A DNA stretch of 11,941 nt from GCA-2718845 sp913041905 (GTDB lineage: Bacteria; Pseudomonadota; Gammaproteobacteria; GCA-002705445; GCA-002716945). This document shows positions 1-7,431 of this stretch, piece after piece. Numbering within the stretch: the first letter of the stretch is position 1; the number at the start of each line of letters is the position of its first letter. Location: positions 1 to 11,941 of the forward strand of contig CAJWJQ010000034.1 of assembly GCA_913041905.1 (NCBI GenBank). The letters are read 5' to 3'. The position numbers and the translations under genes are program-made. The notes beneath the pieces were generated by a model. It was not told the origin of the DNA and made no database searches. It was given only the letters and a program-made list of their open reading frames with translations.

Positions 1-719
1 GAGGAAGTTACATAAGGATATGTTCCATGATCTATGTCAAGCATTGTGCCTTGCGCTCCTTCAAAGATTACATTTGATTGCTTGCTAATATCTAAAATCA
101 TTGGCGTTACATCGCAAATATGTTTTTTTACCTCATTAAAAATATTTAATAGATTATATAGTGTGTCATCTACAGATATTTCATTAGCATTATAATAATT
201 TTTAAGCAAAAAATTATGGTAATCCATTAGTTTTTTGATCTTATCTTTTAAATTACTTTCATCAAAAAAATCTGATAATCTAATGCCTCTCCTTGCGGTT
301 TTATCCTCATAAGTTGGCCCTATACCCCTTCCTGTTGTGCCTATTGATTTTTTTCCAAGAGATTTTTCTTTTTCTTTGTCTAGTGCAATATGAGTAGGCA
401 AAATTACATGACATGACTCACTTATATATAATTTTTCATCGATAGTTATACCTTTATCTATCAAATCCTGCAACTCATGTTTAAGAGCCTCTAAAGATAT
501 AACCACCCCATTACCAATAATGGATAAACATTCATCTCTTAGTATTCCAGAAGGTATAAGATGAAGTATGGTTGTAACACCATCAATTACGAGTGTATGT
601 CCTGCATTATGACCGCCTTGGAATCTGATACAGCCTGATGCTTCTCGAGACAGGACATCTACAATTTTTCCTTTGCCTTCATCTCCCCAATGTGTTCCAA
701 CAAGAAGTATGTTAGCCAT
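1..719 (-). CDS. purA: Adenylosuccinate synthetase, N-terminal part (cut by window edge)
   Basis: PurA joins IMP and aspartate using GTP to give adenylosuccinate, the first committed step from IMP to AMP, in the cytosol. About 239 residues are visible and the frame runs open off the left end, so the C-terminal part (roughly 190 residues in a usual 430-residue enzyme) lies outside. Seen here: the GTP-binding start motif GTHWGDEGKGK (residues 8-18) with catalytic Asp13, GGHNAGHT with catalytic His41, HLIPSGI, IGNGVV, the GTTGRGIGPTYEDK segment, and FEGAQGTMLDIDHGTYPYVTS near the cut. The usual Gln before WGDEGKGK is His10 here. The ATG lies one base after the hisZ stop. An AGGGA Shine-Dalgarno inside the end of hisZ, nine bases upstream, supports this start. 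The hisZ-purA order is typical of gammaproteobacteria that carry hisZ. Confidence 0.97.
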   Translation of the reverse strand, partial: MANILLVGTHWGDEGKGKIVDVLSREASGCIRFQGGHNAGHTLVIDGVTTILHLIPSGILRDECLSIIGNGVVISLEALKHELQDLIDKGITIDEKLYISESCHVILPTHIALDKEKEKSLGKKSIGTTGRGIGPTYEDKTARRGIRLSDFFDESNLKDKIKKLMDYHNFLLKNYYNANEISVDDTLYNLLNIFNEVKKHICDVTPMILDISKQSNVIFEGAQGTMLDIDHGTYPYVTS

Positions 720-720
720 T

Positions 721-1713
721 TTATTTTTTCCCTATTTTTGACATATACAGGATATCTTTAAGATCAAGACTAAATCCTGTTGCATATCTAGAAATATTTT
801 TTTCTGTTGTGTAAGCAATATATCTACCACCTCTAGCAATTTCTTTTCTAAAATTTGGTACATAAGCTGTATATATAATGTCTGATTGATAATTAAAACT
901 ATGTAATTCACACAAATCTACCTGTATACCAACAAGATCCTTGTGCTTACTAATGCTTTTGGCGATATAATTTAATTCATTAATTTTTGTCTCTGCGTTT
1001 ACTTTATATTTTTTTAAAATATTTTTTATTTCCTTTAAAACCATTATATCACCTGAAACATTTATCAAATCTATTATTAAATTTAATTTTGTTTTTTGTA
1101 GATTATGAAATTTAAAAAAAGATTTTATTTCAGTAATAGATTTTAAATTAATTAAATCTATGAGCATGCTTTTATTTTTATCATTTAATTCTAGCGTTGT
1201 TAGAATATTATTAATAATTGATAAATTACCCAGTTCTATAATAATTTTTTTCTCACCAGAAAGAGAAATAATCTCTATCATTAATTTAATAATTTCTATA
1301 TCTGTTGACTTTGATACATTACCAAAATGTTCAGCTCCAATCTGATATGGGTTTTTTCTATCAAATAAATTTGATGACAAGCGAAGAATATCACCCATAT
1401 AAGCAAATCTGGCATTGCCCTTACCGTGTGTAATCTGAAAATCTATTTTAGCAATTTGCGGGGTTATATCAGCTCTAATACCAATTTCACTACCTGATGA
1501 TTTGTCTAAAAAAGTAATTGTTTCATTATCTATGTCAGAAGATTTAAGGTTTAAAAGGTTGTCTAAATTATCAAAGATTGGCGGTAAAACATAATCATAT
1601 TTATATTTCTTAAATATTTTTAGTACATTAACTTTAAGTCTTTCAAACTCTAAAGCTTCTTTTGGCATATAATATTCAATACCGTTGGGTATACAAAAGT
1701 TTTTATTTTTCAT
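721..1713 (-). CDS. hisZ: ATP phosphoribosyltransferase regulatory subunit HisZ
   Basis: HisZ is a histidyl-tRNA synthetase paralogue that does not charge tRNA. It binds the short form of HisG and is needed for its activity and for histidine feedback in the first step of histidine synthesis. Residues 1-330 show the class II synthetase-like core: PNGIEYYMPKEA near the N-terminus, IRADITPQIAK (79-89, motif 2 region) and ARGGRY followed by ATGFSLDL near the C-terminus. There is no anticodon-binding domain, which separates HisZ from HisS. It is shorter than the usual 380-395 residues, mostly from a compressed middle. I start at ATG 1713 (MKNKNF), with AGG seven bases upstream; a TTG two codons earlier has no room for a ribosome site. 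Family knowledge implies a short-form hisG elsewhere in the genome. The gene lies seven bases after the DUF2065 stop. Confidence 0.93.
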   Translation of the reverse strand: MKNKNFCIPNGIEYYMPKEALEFERLKVNVLKIFKKYKYDYVLPPIFDNLDNLLNLKSSDIDNETITFLDKSSGSEIGIRADITPQIAKIDFQITHGKGNARFAYMGDILRLSSNLFDRKNPYQIGAEHFGNVSKSTDIEIIKLMIEIISLSGEKKIIIELGNLSIINNILTTLELNDKNKSMLIDLINLKSITEIKSFFKFHNLQKTKLNLIIDLINVSGDIMVLKEIKNILKKYKVNAETKINELNYIAKSISKHKDLVGIQVDLCELHSFNYQSDIIYTAYVPNFRKEIARGGRYIAYTTEKNISRYATGFSLDLKDILYMSKIGKK

Positions 1714-1720
1714 AATCAAC

Positions 1721-1912
1721 CTAAATTACTAGCATATATATAATAAGTCCAAGCGCTAACATAATGCCACCAATCATTCTAATGGTATTATCATCTAATT
1801 CAAGGAAGTATAGTAAAATAGATTTAGTTTTTTTTGGTGACAATAATGGTAATATGCTCTCCAATATAAGAATGAGAGCTATTAATAATAGTATAAGGTT
1901 AGTAGTATCTAT
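1721..1912 (-). CDS. DUF2065 (YjeT-like) small membrane protein with an AUA start
   Basis: This 63-residue ORF is absent from a standard ORF list because it has no ATG, GTG or TTG at its 5' end. It matches the DUF2065/YjeT family in length (65 in E. coli), place (between hflC and hisZ/purA) and pattern: a hydrophobic helix (about 5-22) ending in LILESILPLLSP, a short polar loop, then DDNTIRMIGGIMLALGLIIY as a second helix. The frame has an in-frame TAG at 1921-1919. The only reasonable start is ATA at 1912-1910, overlapping the hflC TAA as TAATA, where relatives usually have a TAATG type of coupling. The first in-frame TTG (1864) would delete helix 1. The run of eight A in the middle is a possible slippage site, but the frame reads through cleanly. 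Function of the family is not known; it probably sits in the inner membrane beside HflKC. The gene call is firm and the start codon is less so. Confidence 0.8.
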   Translation of the reverse strand: MDTTNLILLLIALILILESILPLLSPKKTKSILLYFLELDDNTIRMIGGIMLALGLIIYMLVI

Positions 1913-2778
1913 TATCTTCTACCCGTTGGATCAGTAAAATACTTGAAGAAATCTGAGTCTGGGTTAATAACCAATACATCTTGTTTTTCACTAAAAGATT
2001 CTCCATATGCGGTTAAACTACGATAAAAAGAATAAAACTCGGGGTTTAAATTATAAGCCTTTGCATATGTTTCTGCGGAGATTGCATCACCTTCACCTTT
2101 AATCTCTTGTCCTGTTTTATATGCTTCAGCAATAATAGTTTCAGATTCTCTTTCTGCAAGAGCTGATATACCTTGAGCTTCTTCTTTTCCTTTGGATCTA
2201 AAAGCTTTTGCAACCGTCGCTCTTTCTTTAACCATTCTTGCATAAACAGAATCACTAACTTCATCAGGTAAGTTAACTTTTTTTAATCTTACGTCAACAA
2301 CAGTTATGCCTAATGCACCTGCATCTTTATTTGCTTCTGTTCTAACAATACTCATTAATGCGTTCCTATCTCCTGATACGACTTCATTTATAGTTCTCTT
2401 ACTAAACTCACTTTTTGTTAAATCATTTATTATTTGTGATAATCTATTAATTCCAATTCTTTCATCACCTTTAGATGCTCGGTAAAAATTTTTAGGTTTA
2501 GTAATTCTCCATTTAACAAAAGAATCAACTATAACATTCTTTTTCTCGCTAGTAAGGAATTGTTCTGGTTTTGAATCCATGGTTAATAATCGTGAATCAT
2601 ATTTTTTTACATTATTTACAAATGGAATCATGAAATAAAGCCCTGGATCTTCATATGAATTTATAATTTCACCTAACCTAAATTTAATTGCAACCTCTCT
2701 TTCATCTACTATAAATGTAGATGATGATATTACTATAGTTAAAACTAAAAGAGTCGTTAAAATATTTCTGTTATTCAC
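1912..2778 (-). CDS. hflC: HflC, band-7/SPFH protein of the HflKC membrane complex
   Basis: HflC pairs with HflK in a large inner-membrane cage facing the periplasm that surrounds the FtsH protease and modulates its turnover of membrane proteins. The 288-residue product has one N-terminal membrane segment (about 5-23) and then the SPFH domain: VDEREVAIKFRLGEII, DPGLYFMIPFVNNV, the LTSEKKNVIVDSFVKWRI strand pair, a charged helical stalk rich in Glu/Ala (RMVKERATVAKAFRSKGKEEAQG) and the C-terminal LTAYGESFSEKQDVLVINPDSDFFKYF. I chose the GTG at 2778 because AAGAGGA lies nine bases upstream and the protein then begins MNNRNIL like its relatives. A TTG 27 bases further up would extend deeper into hflK. 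The GTG overlaps the last codons of hflK, so translation is probably coupled. HflC ends where the DUF2065 gene starts. Confidence 0.95.
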   Translation of the reverse strand: MNNRNILTTLLVLTIVISSSTFIVDEREVAIKFRLGEIINSYEDPGLYFMIPFVNNVKKYDSRLLTMDSKPEQFLTSEKKNVIVDSFVKWRITKPKNFYRASKGDERIGINRLSQIINDLTKSEFSKRTINEVVSGDRNALMSIVRTEANKDAGALGITVVDVRLKKVNLPDEVSDSVYARMVKERATVAKAFRSKGKEEAQGISALAERESETIIAEAYKTGQEIKGEGDAISAETYAKAYNLNPEFYSFYRSLTAYGESFSEKQDVLVINPDSDFFKYFTDPTGRR

Positions 2779-3889
2779 TGTATAAATTCCTCTTTCGTTT
2801 GTCAAAAGATTCTCTATTTATACGGATTTTATCTAATAAAGTATTATTATTTGGTTGTGTAGCATCTCTATTGGTATCATTGTTTTTTGACTCCAATATT
2901 TTATCTAATGGTAAATAAAGTAAATTATTACCTCCGTCTATATCTATCATAACTTTAGTTGTGTTTCCTAGAACTGATTCCACAGCCTCTAGATATAATC
3001 TTTCTCTAGTAACTTCTGGAGCTTTTTTATACTCATTATATAATTTAACAAACCTTGAGGCTTCACCTTCAGATGATTTAATTAATTTAACTCTATAAGC
3101 TTTTGCTCCTTCAATAATTTGTTTTGCTTTACCACGCGCCAACGGTATTATTTCATTTCTATAAGCCACAGCTTCATTAATATACCTTTGTTCGTCTTCC
3201 CTTGCTCTTATAGCATCAGAAAATGCATCTTGAACCTGTTCGGGTGGTTGAGCTTCTAAAATATTAACTGTTTGCACATTAATGCCGGATTTATAATCAT
3301 CTAATACATTTTGTAAAAGAGACTTAGTTGAAGCAGCAATAGATTCTCTTCCTTCGGTTATTACAAAATCCATTTTATTTTTTCCAAGCACTTCTCTTAT
3401 TGCGCTCTCACCTGATGCCTGAAGTGTTTCATCAGGGTCTCTAAGGTTAAAAATAAAATTACTGGCATCTTTTATATCATATTGAATTGCAAAATTTACA
3501 CTGACAATATTTTCATCTTCGGTCAACATTACAGCCTTTTGCTGCACGGATCTTATTTTAGATACATCGACTATTTCAACTCTTCTGATTATTCTTGGCA
3601 CCCAATGTGGTCCTGGAGATGTGATTGATACAAATCTTCCAAACTGTAGAACAACTCCTCTTTCACCATCATTTACGATATATATACCAAATAGAAGATA
3701 TAACACAATGAAGATAGCGGCTAATGCACCGACATTTTTTTTAGTTGGAGGTGCGCCACCTTCGTCAGTTTTAAAAATATTCTGGAAAAATTTTGATATA
3801 TCCTTTACCAGATTATCTATTTCAGAATTATCTTTTGTTTTTCGACCCCACGGATCTTTATTGCTGCCACCAGGTTCATTCCATGCCAT
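2771..3889 (-). CDS. hflK: HflK, band-7/SPFH protein of the HflKC membrane complex
   Basis: HflK is the larger partner of HflC in the FtsH-associated inner-membrane complex. The 372-residue protein starts MAWNEPGGSNKDPWG, the family's typical Gly/Pro/Trp-rich cytoplasmic start. It then has a membrane helix at about 53-72 (VGALAAIFIVLYLLFGIYIV) and the SPFH core: GERGVVLQFGRF, SPGPHWVPRII, MLTEDENIVSVNFAIQYDIKD, ESAIREVLG, NILEAQPPEQVQDAF. A long helical stalk follows and then YLPLDKIL. The C-terminal tail of about 40 residues is polar and Asn-rich, without recognisable motif. Length is a little under E. coli HflK (419). The start is set by AGGAG six bases before ATG 3889. The gene follows hfq by 37 bases; hflX, which sits between hfq and hflK in E. 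coli, is absent. Confidence 0.96.
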   Translation of the reverse strand: MAWNEPGGSNKDPWGRKTKDNSEIDNLVKDISKFFQNIFKTDEGGAPPTKKNVGALAAIFIVLYLLFGIYIVNDGERGVVLQFGRFVSITSPGPHWVPRIIRRVEIVDVSKIRSVQQKAVMLTEDENIVSVNFAIQYDIKDASNFIFNLRDPDETLQASGESAIREVLGKNKMDFVITEGRESIAASTKSLLQNVLDDYKSGINVQTVNILEAQPPEQVQDAFSDAIRAREDEQRYINEAVAYRNEIIPLARGKAKQIIEGAKAYRVKLIKSSEGEASRFVKLYNEYKKAPEVTRERLYLEAVESVLGNTTKVMIDIDGGNNLLYLPLDKILESKNNDTNRDATQPNNNTLLDKIRINRESFDKRKRNLYSE

Positions 3890-3926
3890 ATACTACTCCT
3901 GAAACACAATATTAATACAAAGTCCT

Positions 3927-4148
3927 TTACTCATCAATTTCTAATTTAACTGGTTGACTCGGAACTATCGTTGAAATTGCATGCTTATATACACTTTGTG
4001 TGACCTTACTTTTAAGTAAAATAGTGTATGAGTCAAAAGAATCAATAGTGCCCTCTAACTTAATACCATTTACCAAAAATATAGATACTTGCACCTTGTC
4101 TTTTCTTAGTTTATTTAGAAATTTGTCTTGTAAATTTTCTGTTACCAT
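3927..4148 (-). CDS. hfq: RNA chaperone Hfq, short form
   Basis: Hfq forms a hexameric Sm-like ring that pairs small RNAs with mRNAs and binds A-rich and U-rich RNA. The 73-residue product contains the entire Sm fold: LQDKFLN (helix 1), VSIFLVNGIKLEG (Sm1) and VYKHAISTIVPS (Sm2 with Lys55-His56 of the U-binding pocket). The C-terminal tail is only about 8 residues against roughly 37 in E. coli. Compared with E. coli, the rim patch RRER is RKDK (15-18), the proximal-face Gln41-Phe42 pair is Ser40-Tyr41, and the distal-face Tyr25 is Phe24. No convincing Shine-Dalgarno precedes ATG 4148. The gene lies 46 bases after miaA, and that gap holds a perfect palindrome. The miaA-hfq order is the usual one. 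Confidence 0.97.
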   Translation of the reverse strand: MVTENLQDKFLNKLRKDKVQVSIFLVNGIKLEGTIDSFDSYTILLKSKVTQSVYKHAISTIVPSQPVKLEIDE

Positions 4149-4180
4149 AACAATGCAATATACTGGTTAATAGTAAATAT

Positions 4181-4195
4181 AATAGTGACACTATT
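4181..4195. promoter_or_regulatory. Perfect 15-base palindrome between miaA and hfq
   Basis: The plus strand reads AATAGTGACACTATT: 7-base arms around one central base, overlapping the first base of the miaA stop on its left. On the hfq strand it is followed directly by a TATATT box (4181-4176), with TTGCAT 28 bases from that box (4209-4204). No well-spaced -35 is present, so this is only a promoter-like setting. The centre is too tight for a good terminator hairpin and no U run follows. A protein-binding operator or a short mRNA stem before hfq is possible; this is inference. Confidence 0.3.
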
Positions 4196-5133
4196 TAAGA
4201 AAAATGCAAATATTTGTCAATTAAAGGAATTATATCTTTGCTAGATTTGTTGTTAATGTCTATTTCTAGACCATTTGAAAATTTTTTCATCCACGTTATT
4301 TGCCGTTTTGCCAATTGTCTAGTGGCATAAATACACCTTTCCTCCAATTCTTTTCTTGTTACCTCGTTATTCAAATAACATAATGTATGCCTATATCCAA
4401 TTGATTTCATTGATTGAGAATTTTTTGTTAACAAGTATTTCTTTTTTAGACTTATAACTTCCTCTATAAATCCTTCCTCAAACATTTTTTGTGCTCTATT
4501 GGCGATGTTTCTATGTATAATGTCTCTATCATTAGAATATAATTTTATTATTTCTAAATTATATCTCTCTTGAAGTTTATTGTTATTTAAAAAAAAAGAA
4601 GATATAGGTTTACCGCTTTGTAAATAAACTTCTAAGGCTCTTTCTATTCTTTGTCTGTCATTTTTATTTATTCTTAGAAAAGAAGTGTGGTCAATATGGC
4701 TTAAACAATCATGTATTTGACCCAATGAATATGTATTTATAATATCCTTTATAAATTTTCTTTCAGATACAGAATTATTTGGCATTTTACTAAGACCATT
4801 AATAAGTTGGTTGAAATACATCATTGAGCCACCAACTAATATAGGTACTTTATTTCTGTTATGAATGTCTTTAATAATTAAATGCACATCATTATAAAAA
4901 TTACTTACATTATACGTCTGATTAGGGTCAATTATATCTATAAAATGATGTTTGATTGAAGACAGTATTTCTGAAGAAGGTTTATCCGTACCAATATTCA
5001 TATCTCTATAAATCATAGACGAATCTACACTTACTATCTCTATTGGATACTTTTCATATAGCTGCAAAGCGATAGCAGACTTACCAATAGATGTAGGTCC
5101 CATTAGTGCAATAATATTTAATTTCTCATCCAT
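4195..5133 (-). CDS. miaA: tRNA dimethylallyltransferase
   Basis: MiaA transfers a dimethylallyl group to N6 of A37 in tRNAs that read codons starting with U, the step before MiaB methylthiolation. The 312-residue protein is full length. Seen: P-loop GPTSIGKS (12-19), the SVDSSMIYRDMNIGTDKPS segment (35-53) with the catalytic Asp37 of VDS, LVGGSMMYF (99-107), NDRQRIERALEVY, GYRHTLCYL and the C-terminal tRNA-contact region CIYATRQLAKRQITWMKKF. The gene begins two bases after the tsaE stop. An AAGG abuts the ATG with no spacer, so initiation probably depends on ribosomes arriving from tsaE. In E. coli amiB and mutL sit between tsaE and miaA; both are missing here. Confidence 0.97.
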   Translation of the reverse strand: MDEKLNIIALMGPTSIGKSAIALQLYEKYPIEIVSVDSSMIYRDMNIGTDKPSSEILSSIKHHFIDIIDPNQTYNVSNFYNDVHLIIKDIHNRNKVPILVGGSMMYFNQLINGLSKMPNNSVSERKFIKDIINTYSLGQIHDCLSHIDHTSFLRINKNDRQRIERALEVYLQSGKPISSFFLNNNKLQERYNLEIIKLYSNDRDIIHRNIANRAQKMFEEGFIEEVISLKKKYLLTKNSQSMKSIGYRHTLCYLNNEVTRKELEERCIYATRQLAKRQITWMKKFSNGLEIDINNKSSKDIIPLIDKYLHFS

Positions 5134-5135
5134 CC

Positions 5136-5567
5136 TTAATAATTTTCAATAACTTTTATTAATCTAGAATTTTCAAGAATAGTAAAAAAAATATCATAAT
5201 TTGATACAGGTAATAGGTTAAGAAATTTTTCTGGCCATTCAATAAAATGTATACCTTCTTGTGAAAAATAATGATCTATCCCAATCTCTAATAATTCTTT
5301 GGGTGAATTTAATCTAAACAAATCATAATGAAATATTTTAAAGTTATCTATATTATATTCATTAATTAATGTAAAAGTTGGGCTTGTTGCTGTTGTTCTT
5401 TTATCTAAGTGTTTAATAAATGATTTTACCAACGACGTCTTTCCCGCTCCTATTTCTCCATGCAAAAATATCAAAGATTTTTTCTGTTCAGTGAGTTTCA
5501 GTTTTTGAAAAAAACTAGAATATACATTTTCACTTGATAAATGAAAATACTTAGGATTATTATTCAT
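5136..5567 (-). CDS. tsaE: tRNA t6A biosynthesis ATPase TsaE
   Basis: TsaE is the ATPase that works with TsaB and TsaD to make threonylcarbamoyl-A37 (t6A) on ANN-decoding tRNAs. Counting from ATG 5567, the 143-residue protein has P-loop GEIGAGKTS (37-45), SPTFTLINEY (62-71), HYDLFRL (80-86) and FIEWPEK (108-114), the family's usual order. Length is near the E. coli 153. I prefer ATG 5567 (MNNNPK) because AAGGA lies eight bases upstream. An in-frame ATG at 5576 would make the Shine-Dalgarno abut the start. With either start the gene overlaps the 3' end of nnrD, which reads through the same AAGGATGGAG bases. The nnr-tsaE adjacency is conserved in gammaproteobacteria. Confidence 0.95.
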   Translation of the reverse strand: MNNNPKYFHLSSENVYSSFFQKLKLTEQKKSLIFLHGEIGAGKTSLVKSFIKHLDKRTTATSPTFTLINEYNIDNFKIFHYDLFRLNSPKELLEIGIDHYFSQEGIHFIEWPEKFLNLLPVSNYDIFFTILENSRLIKVIENY

Positions 5568-6510
5568 TATCTCCATCCTTTGTGATAGAAATATTTAAGA
5601 TTTTATTCATTTTTAATATAACGTCACTTGCAAGAATACCTATTGCGCCATTATTTTCTTTAATGACATCTGCAGCATATGAATGTACCCCTACTGCGTA
5701 TAGTATTGAGTTAAAATAATCTTTTTCATTAACTAGACATGTTAAAGAGGCAATAACTCCGTTTAAACAGTCTCCCATTCCTGCTGTCCCCATTCCATGA
5801 TTGCCATGTAAGCAAACATATGTTTTGTCAGATGATCTAATAATAGTTTGATTACCTTTTAATACAGTTACTCCTCCAAATTTTTTCTGAATTTCATAAC
5901 ATGCCTTAATTCTATTATTTTGAATATTGCTAATACTAGTATTTAATAATTTTGCAGCTTCACCAGGATGAGGGGTTAAAACCCAATTGTCATATTGAAA
6001 TGGATGATTAGATAATAAACTTAAAAAACCTGCATCTGCAACAACATTAACTTCTTTATTACTATTAAAAAGAAATTGTTGAAATTCTATAAATATTTTT
6101 TTAGACCATTCTTGAGATGGGAAAAATCCAGGCCCTATAATTATATTATTATAGTCATCTAGCTTTTTTTGGAAAGTATCATTATATTCTATAGTTATAA
6201 GCTCCGATTGATGTAGAGCTAAGCTACTGCAATGCTTTTCTGTTGTACATATTTCAATATAACGCGTTCCCGTTTTAAGGGCAGATTGTCCAGCAATAAT
6301 AATAGACCCCAAATATCCATCATCCCCTCCTATTATTAGGGTTTTTCCAAATGACTTTTTATGATTGTGTTTATTAAAATTTATTTCAAAAGATTTGTGT
6401 AATTTATTTTTTTCATAAGGGTATATCGAATAAAAAACAATATTAGGGTATATAGATTTATCAAAAAATTCACCATCTATATTTTTATGACTAAAAATAT
6501 CAAAACTCAT
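5560..6510 (-). CDS. nnrD: ADP/ATP-dependent (S)-NAD(P)H-hydrate dehydratase, epimerase domain absent
   Basis: NnrD repairs hydrated NADH and NADPH using a nucleotide triphosphate or ADP. In E. coli this domain is the C-terminal half of a 515-residue Nnr whose N-terminal half is the NAD(P)H-hydrate epimerase. The 316-residue product here holds only the ribokinase-like dehydratase: FGKTLIIGGDDGYLGS (54-69), IIIGPGF (123-129), VVADAGF (156-162), VLTPHPGEAAKLL (177-189), VLKGNQTII (216-224) and HGMGTAGMGDCLNGVI (238-253) with the catalytic Asp247. The first 50 or so residues match nothing I recognise and may be a remnant linker. The usual DAD of the third motif is DAG. ATG 6510 follows the peptidase stop by two bases, with only a weak purine stretch upstream, so coupling is likely. 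It overlaps tsaE at its 3' end. Confidence 0.93.
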   Translation of the reverse strand: MSFDIFSHKNIDGEFFDKSIYPNIVFYSIYPYEKNKLHKSFEINFNKHNHKKSFGKTLIIGGDDGYLGSIIIAGQSALKTGTRYIEICTTEKHCSSLALHQSELITIEYNDTFQKKLDDYNNIIIGPGFFPSQEWSKKIFIEFQQFLFNSNKEVNVVADAGFLSLLSNHPFQYDNWVLTPHPGEAAKLLNTSISNIQNNRIKACYEIQKKFGGVTVLKGNQTIIRSSDKTYVCLHGNHGMGTAGMGDCLNGVIASLTCLVNEKDYFNSILYAVGVHSYAADVIKENNGAIGILASDVILKMNKILNISITKDGDNE

Positions 6511-6512
6511 TT

Positions 6513-7409
6513 CTAATGTATTAAGCTCATCGTGTTGTTATTAATGAGGTTAATTGTAGATTTTAATATGCGTTCAATATATGTAGATTCTTTGTTATAT
6601 GTAATCATATAATCATTATTGAAATATTTAGTGTTCACATCATAAATTGATGCTATTTCATCAATAAGCCCGAGCTTGATAGCCTCATTGCCAGTCCAAA
6701 ATAAACCTGTAAAGACGATATCATTATTTATTAAATCTTTTCTAGATTCTTTAACATCTTTAATAAAATCTTGGTGTATGTTAACCAATAATTTTTTTAA
6801 ATGGGTTTTATGTTTTTTTGTCATGTCTGCAAATGGATCTAAAATACCTTTGTCTTCTCCAGAAAATATAGTTTGAGATTTGATTCCTAATTTATCCATT
6901 AGTGATCTAATGTTAATACTGTCAAGTCTTACTCCAATAGAACCAACAATGCTTGATGAGCTAGAGAAAATTTTATCCCCGCTTGCGGCAATATAATATC
7001 CTCCTGAAGCGCCTACATCTTCTATCACGGAAAATACCTTTTTATTATTTATAGATTTTAATTTATTAATTTGATCAAATATAATTTTTGACTGCGTTGC
7101 GCTACCACCAGAACTATTGATTTTTAATATGATGTTGTTGCAATAATTATTTTTCATTGCTTTTGAAACTAAAGAAATAATATTTTCAGTATTAGTCTCC
7201 TCCGCAGGGGATATAAACCCATCTATCTTTATTACTGCAGTATGTTGTCGTGAATATATATTATTCTCTGTAGAAAATAAAAATGATGAAAATATTAAAA
7301 CCACAAATATTACTAAAATAGAAATTCTTGTTATGATTTTTAGTTTTCTCTCAGATTTCTTATCTTCTATGAGCGAATCAACTAACTCCTTCGAAAAATC
7401 ATCTTTCAT
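6513..7409 (-). CDS. sppA: Signal peptide peptidase SppA-like, family S49 (short type)
   Basis: S49 peptidases are membrane-anchored Ser/Lys proteases that degrade leftover signal peptides or membrane proteins. This 298-residue protein is the single-domain short type (E. coli SppA has two domains, 618 residues). It has a basic cytoplasmic start, one membrane helix at about 27-46 and a periplasmic S49 domain: AVIKIDGFI, LKINSSGGSA (95-104, usually NSPGGS), DVGASGGYYIAASGDKIF with nucleophile Ser135, SIVGSIGV, and FSGEDKGILDPFADMT with the probable general base Lys187. WTGNEAIKLGLIDEI is the usual late motif. AGGTG five bases before ATG 7409 supports the start. It sits directly downstream of rluC, as in many gammaproteobacteria, although the HAD phosphatase gene often found between them is missing. 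Closest alternative: SohB, less likely given length and place. Confidence 0.93.
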   Translation of the reverse strand: MKDDFSKELVDSLIEDKKSERKLKIITRISILVIFVVLIFSSFLFSTENNIYSRQHTAVIKIDGFISPAEETNTENIISLVSKAMKNNYCNNIILKINSSGGSATQSKIIFDQINKLKSINNKKVFSVIEDVGASGGYYIAASGDKIFSSSSSIVGSIGVRLDSINIRSLMDKLGIKSQTIFSGEDKGILDPFADMTKKHKTHLKKLLVNIHQDFIKDVKESRKDLINNDIVFTGLFWTGNEAIKLGLIDEIASIYDVNTKYFNNDYMITYNKESTYIERILKSTINLINNNTMSLIH

Positions 7410-7431
7410 ATTTACACCTACTTATATGATA

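Noticed and set aside
1160..1345. Plus-strand hydrophobic ORF opposite hisZ
   Set aside because: It is an antisense shadow of an AT-rich gene; the hydrophobic residues arise from Asn/Lys/Ile codons read backwards.
2046..2264. Minus-strand 72-codon Lys/Leu-rich ORF inside hflC in another frame
   Set aside because: It overlaps the HflC stalk helix coding sequence and has no independent support.
3621..3902. Plus-strand ORF of 93 codons opposite the 5' part of hflK
   Set aside because: It lies wholly within hflK sequence whose product is clearly HflK. The antisense translation has no recognisable motif.
3890..3926. Possible terminator between hfq and hflK
   Set aside because: Only short A-T dyads occur and there is no G-C stem with a U run. 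A strong hflK Shine-Dalgarno occupies the end of the gap.
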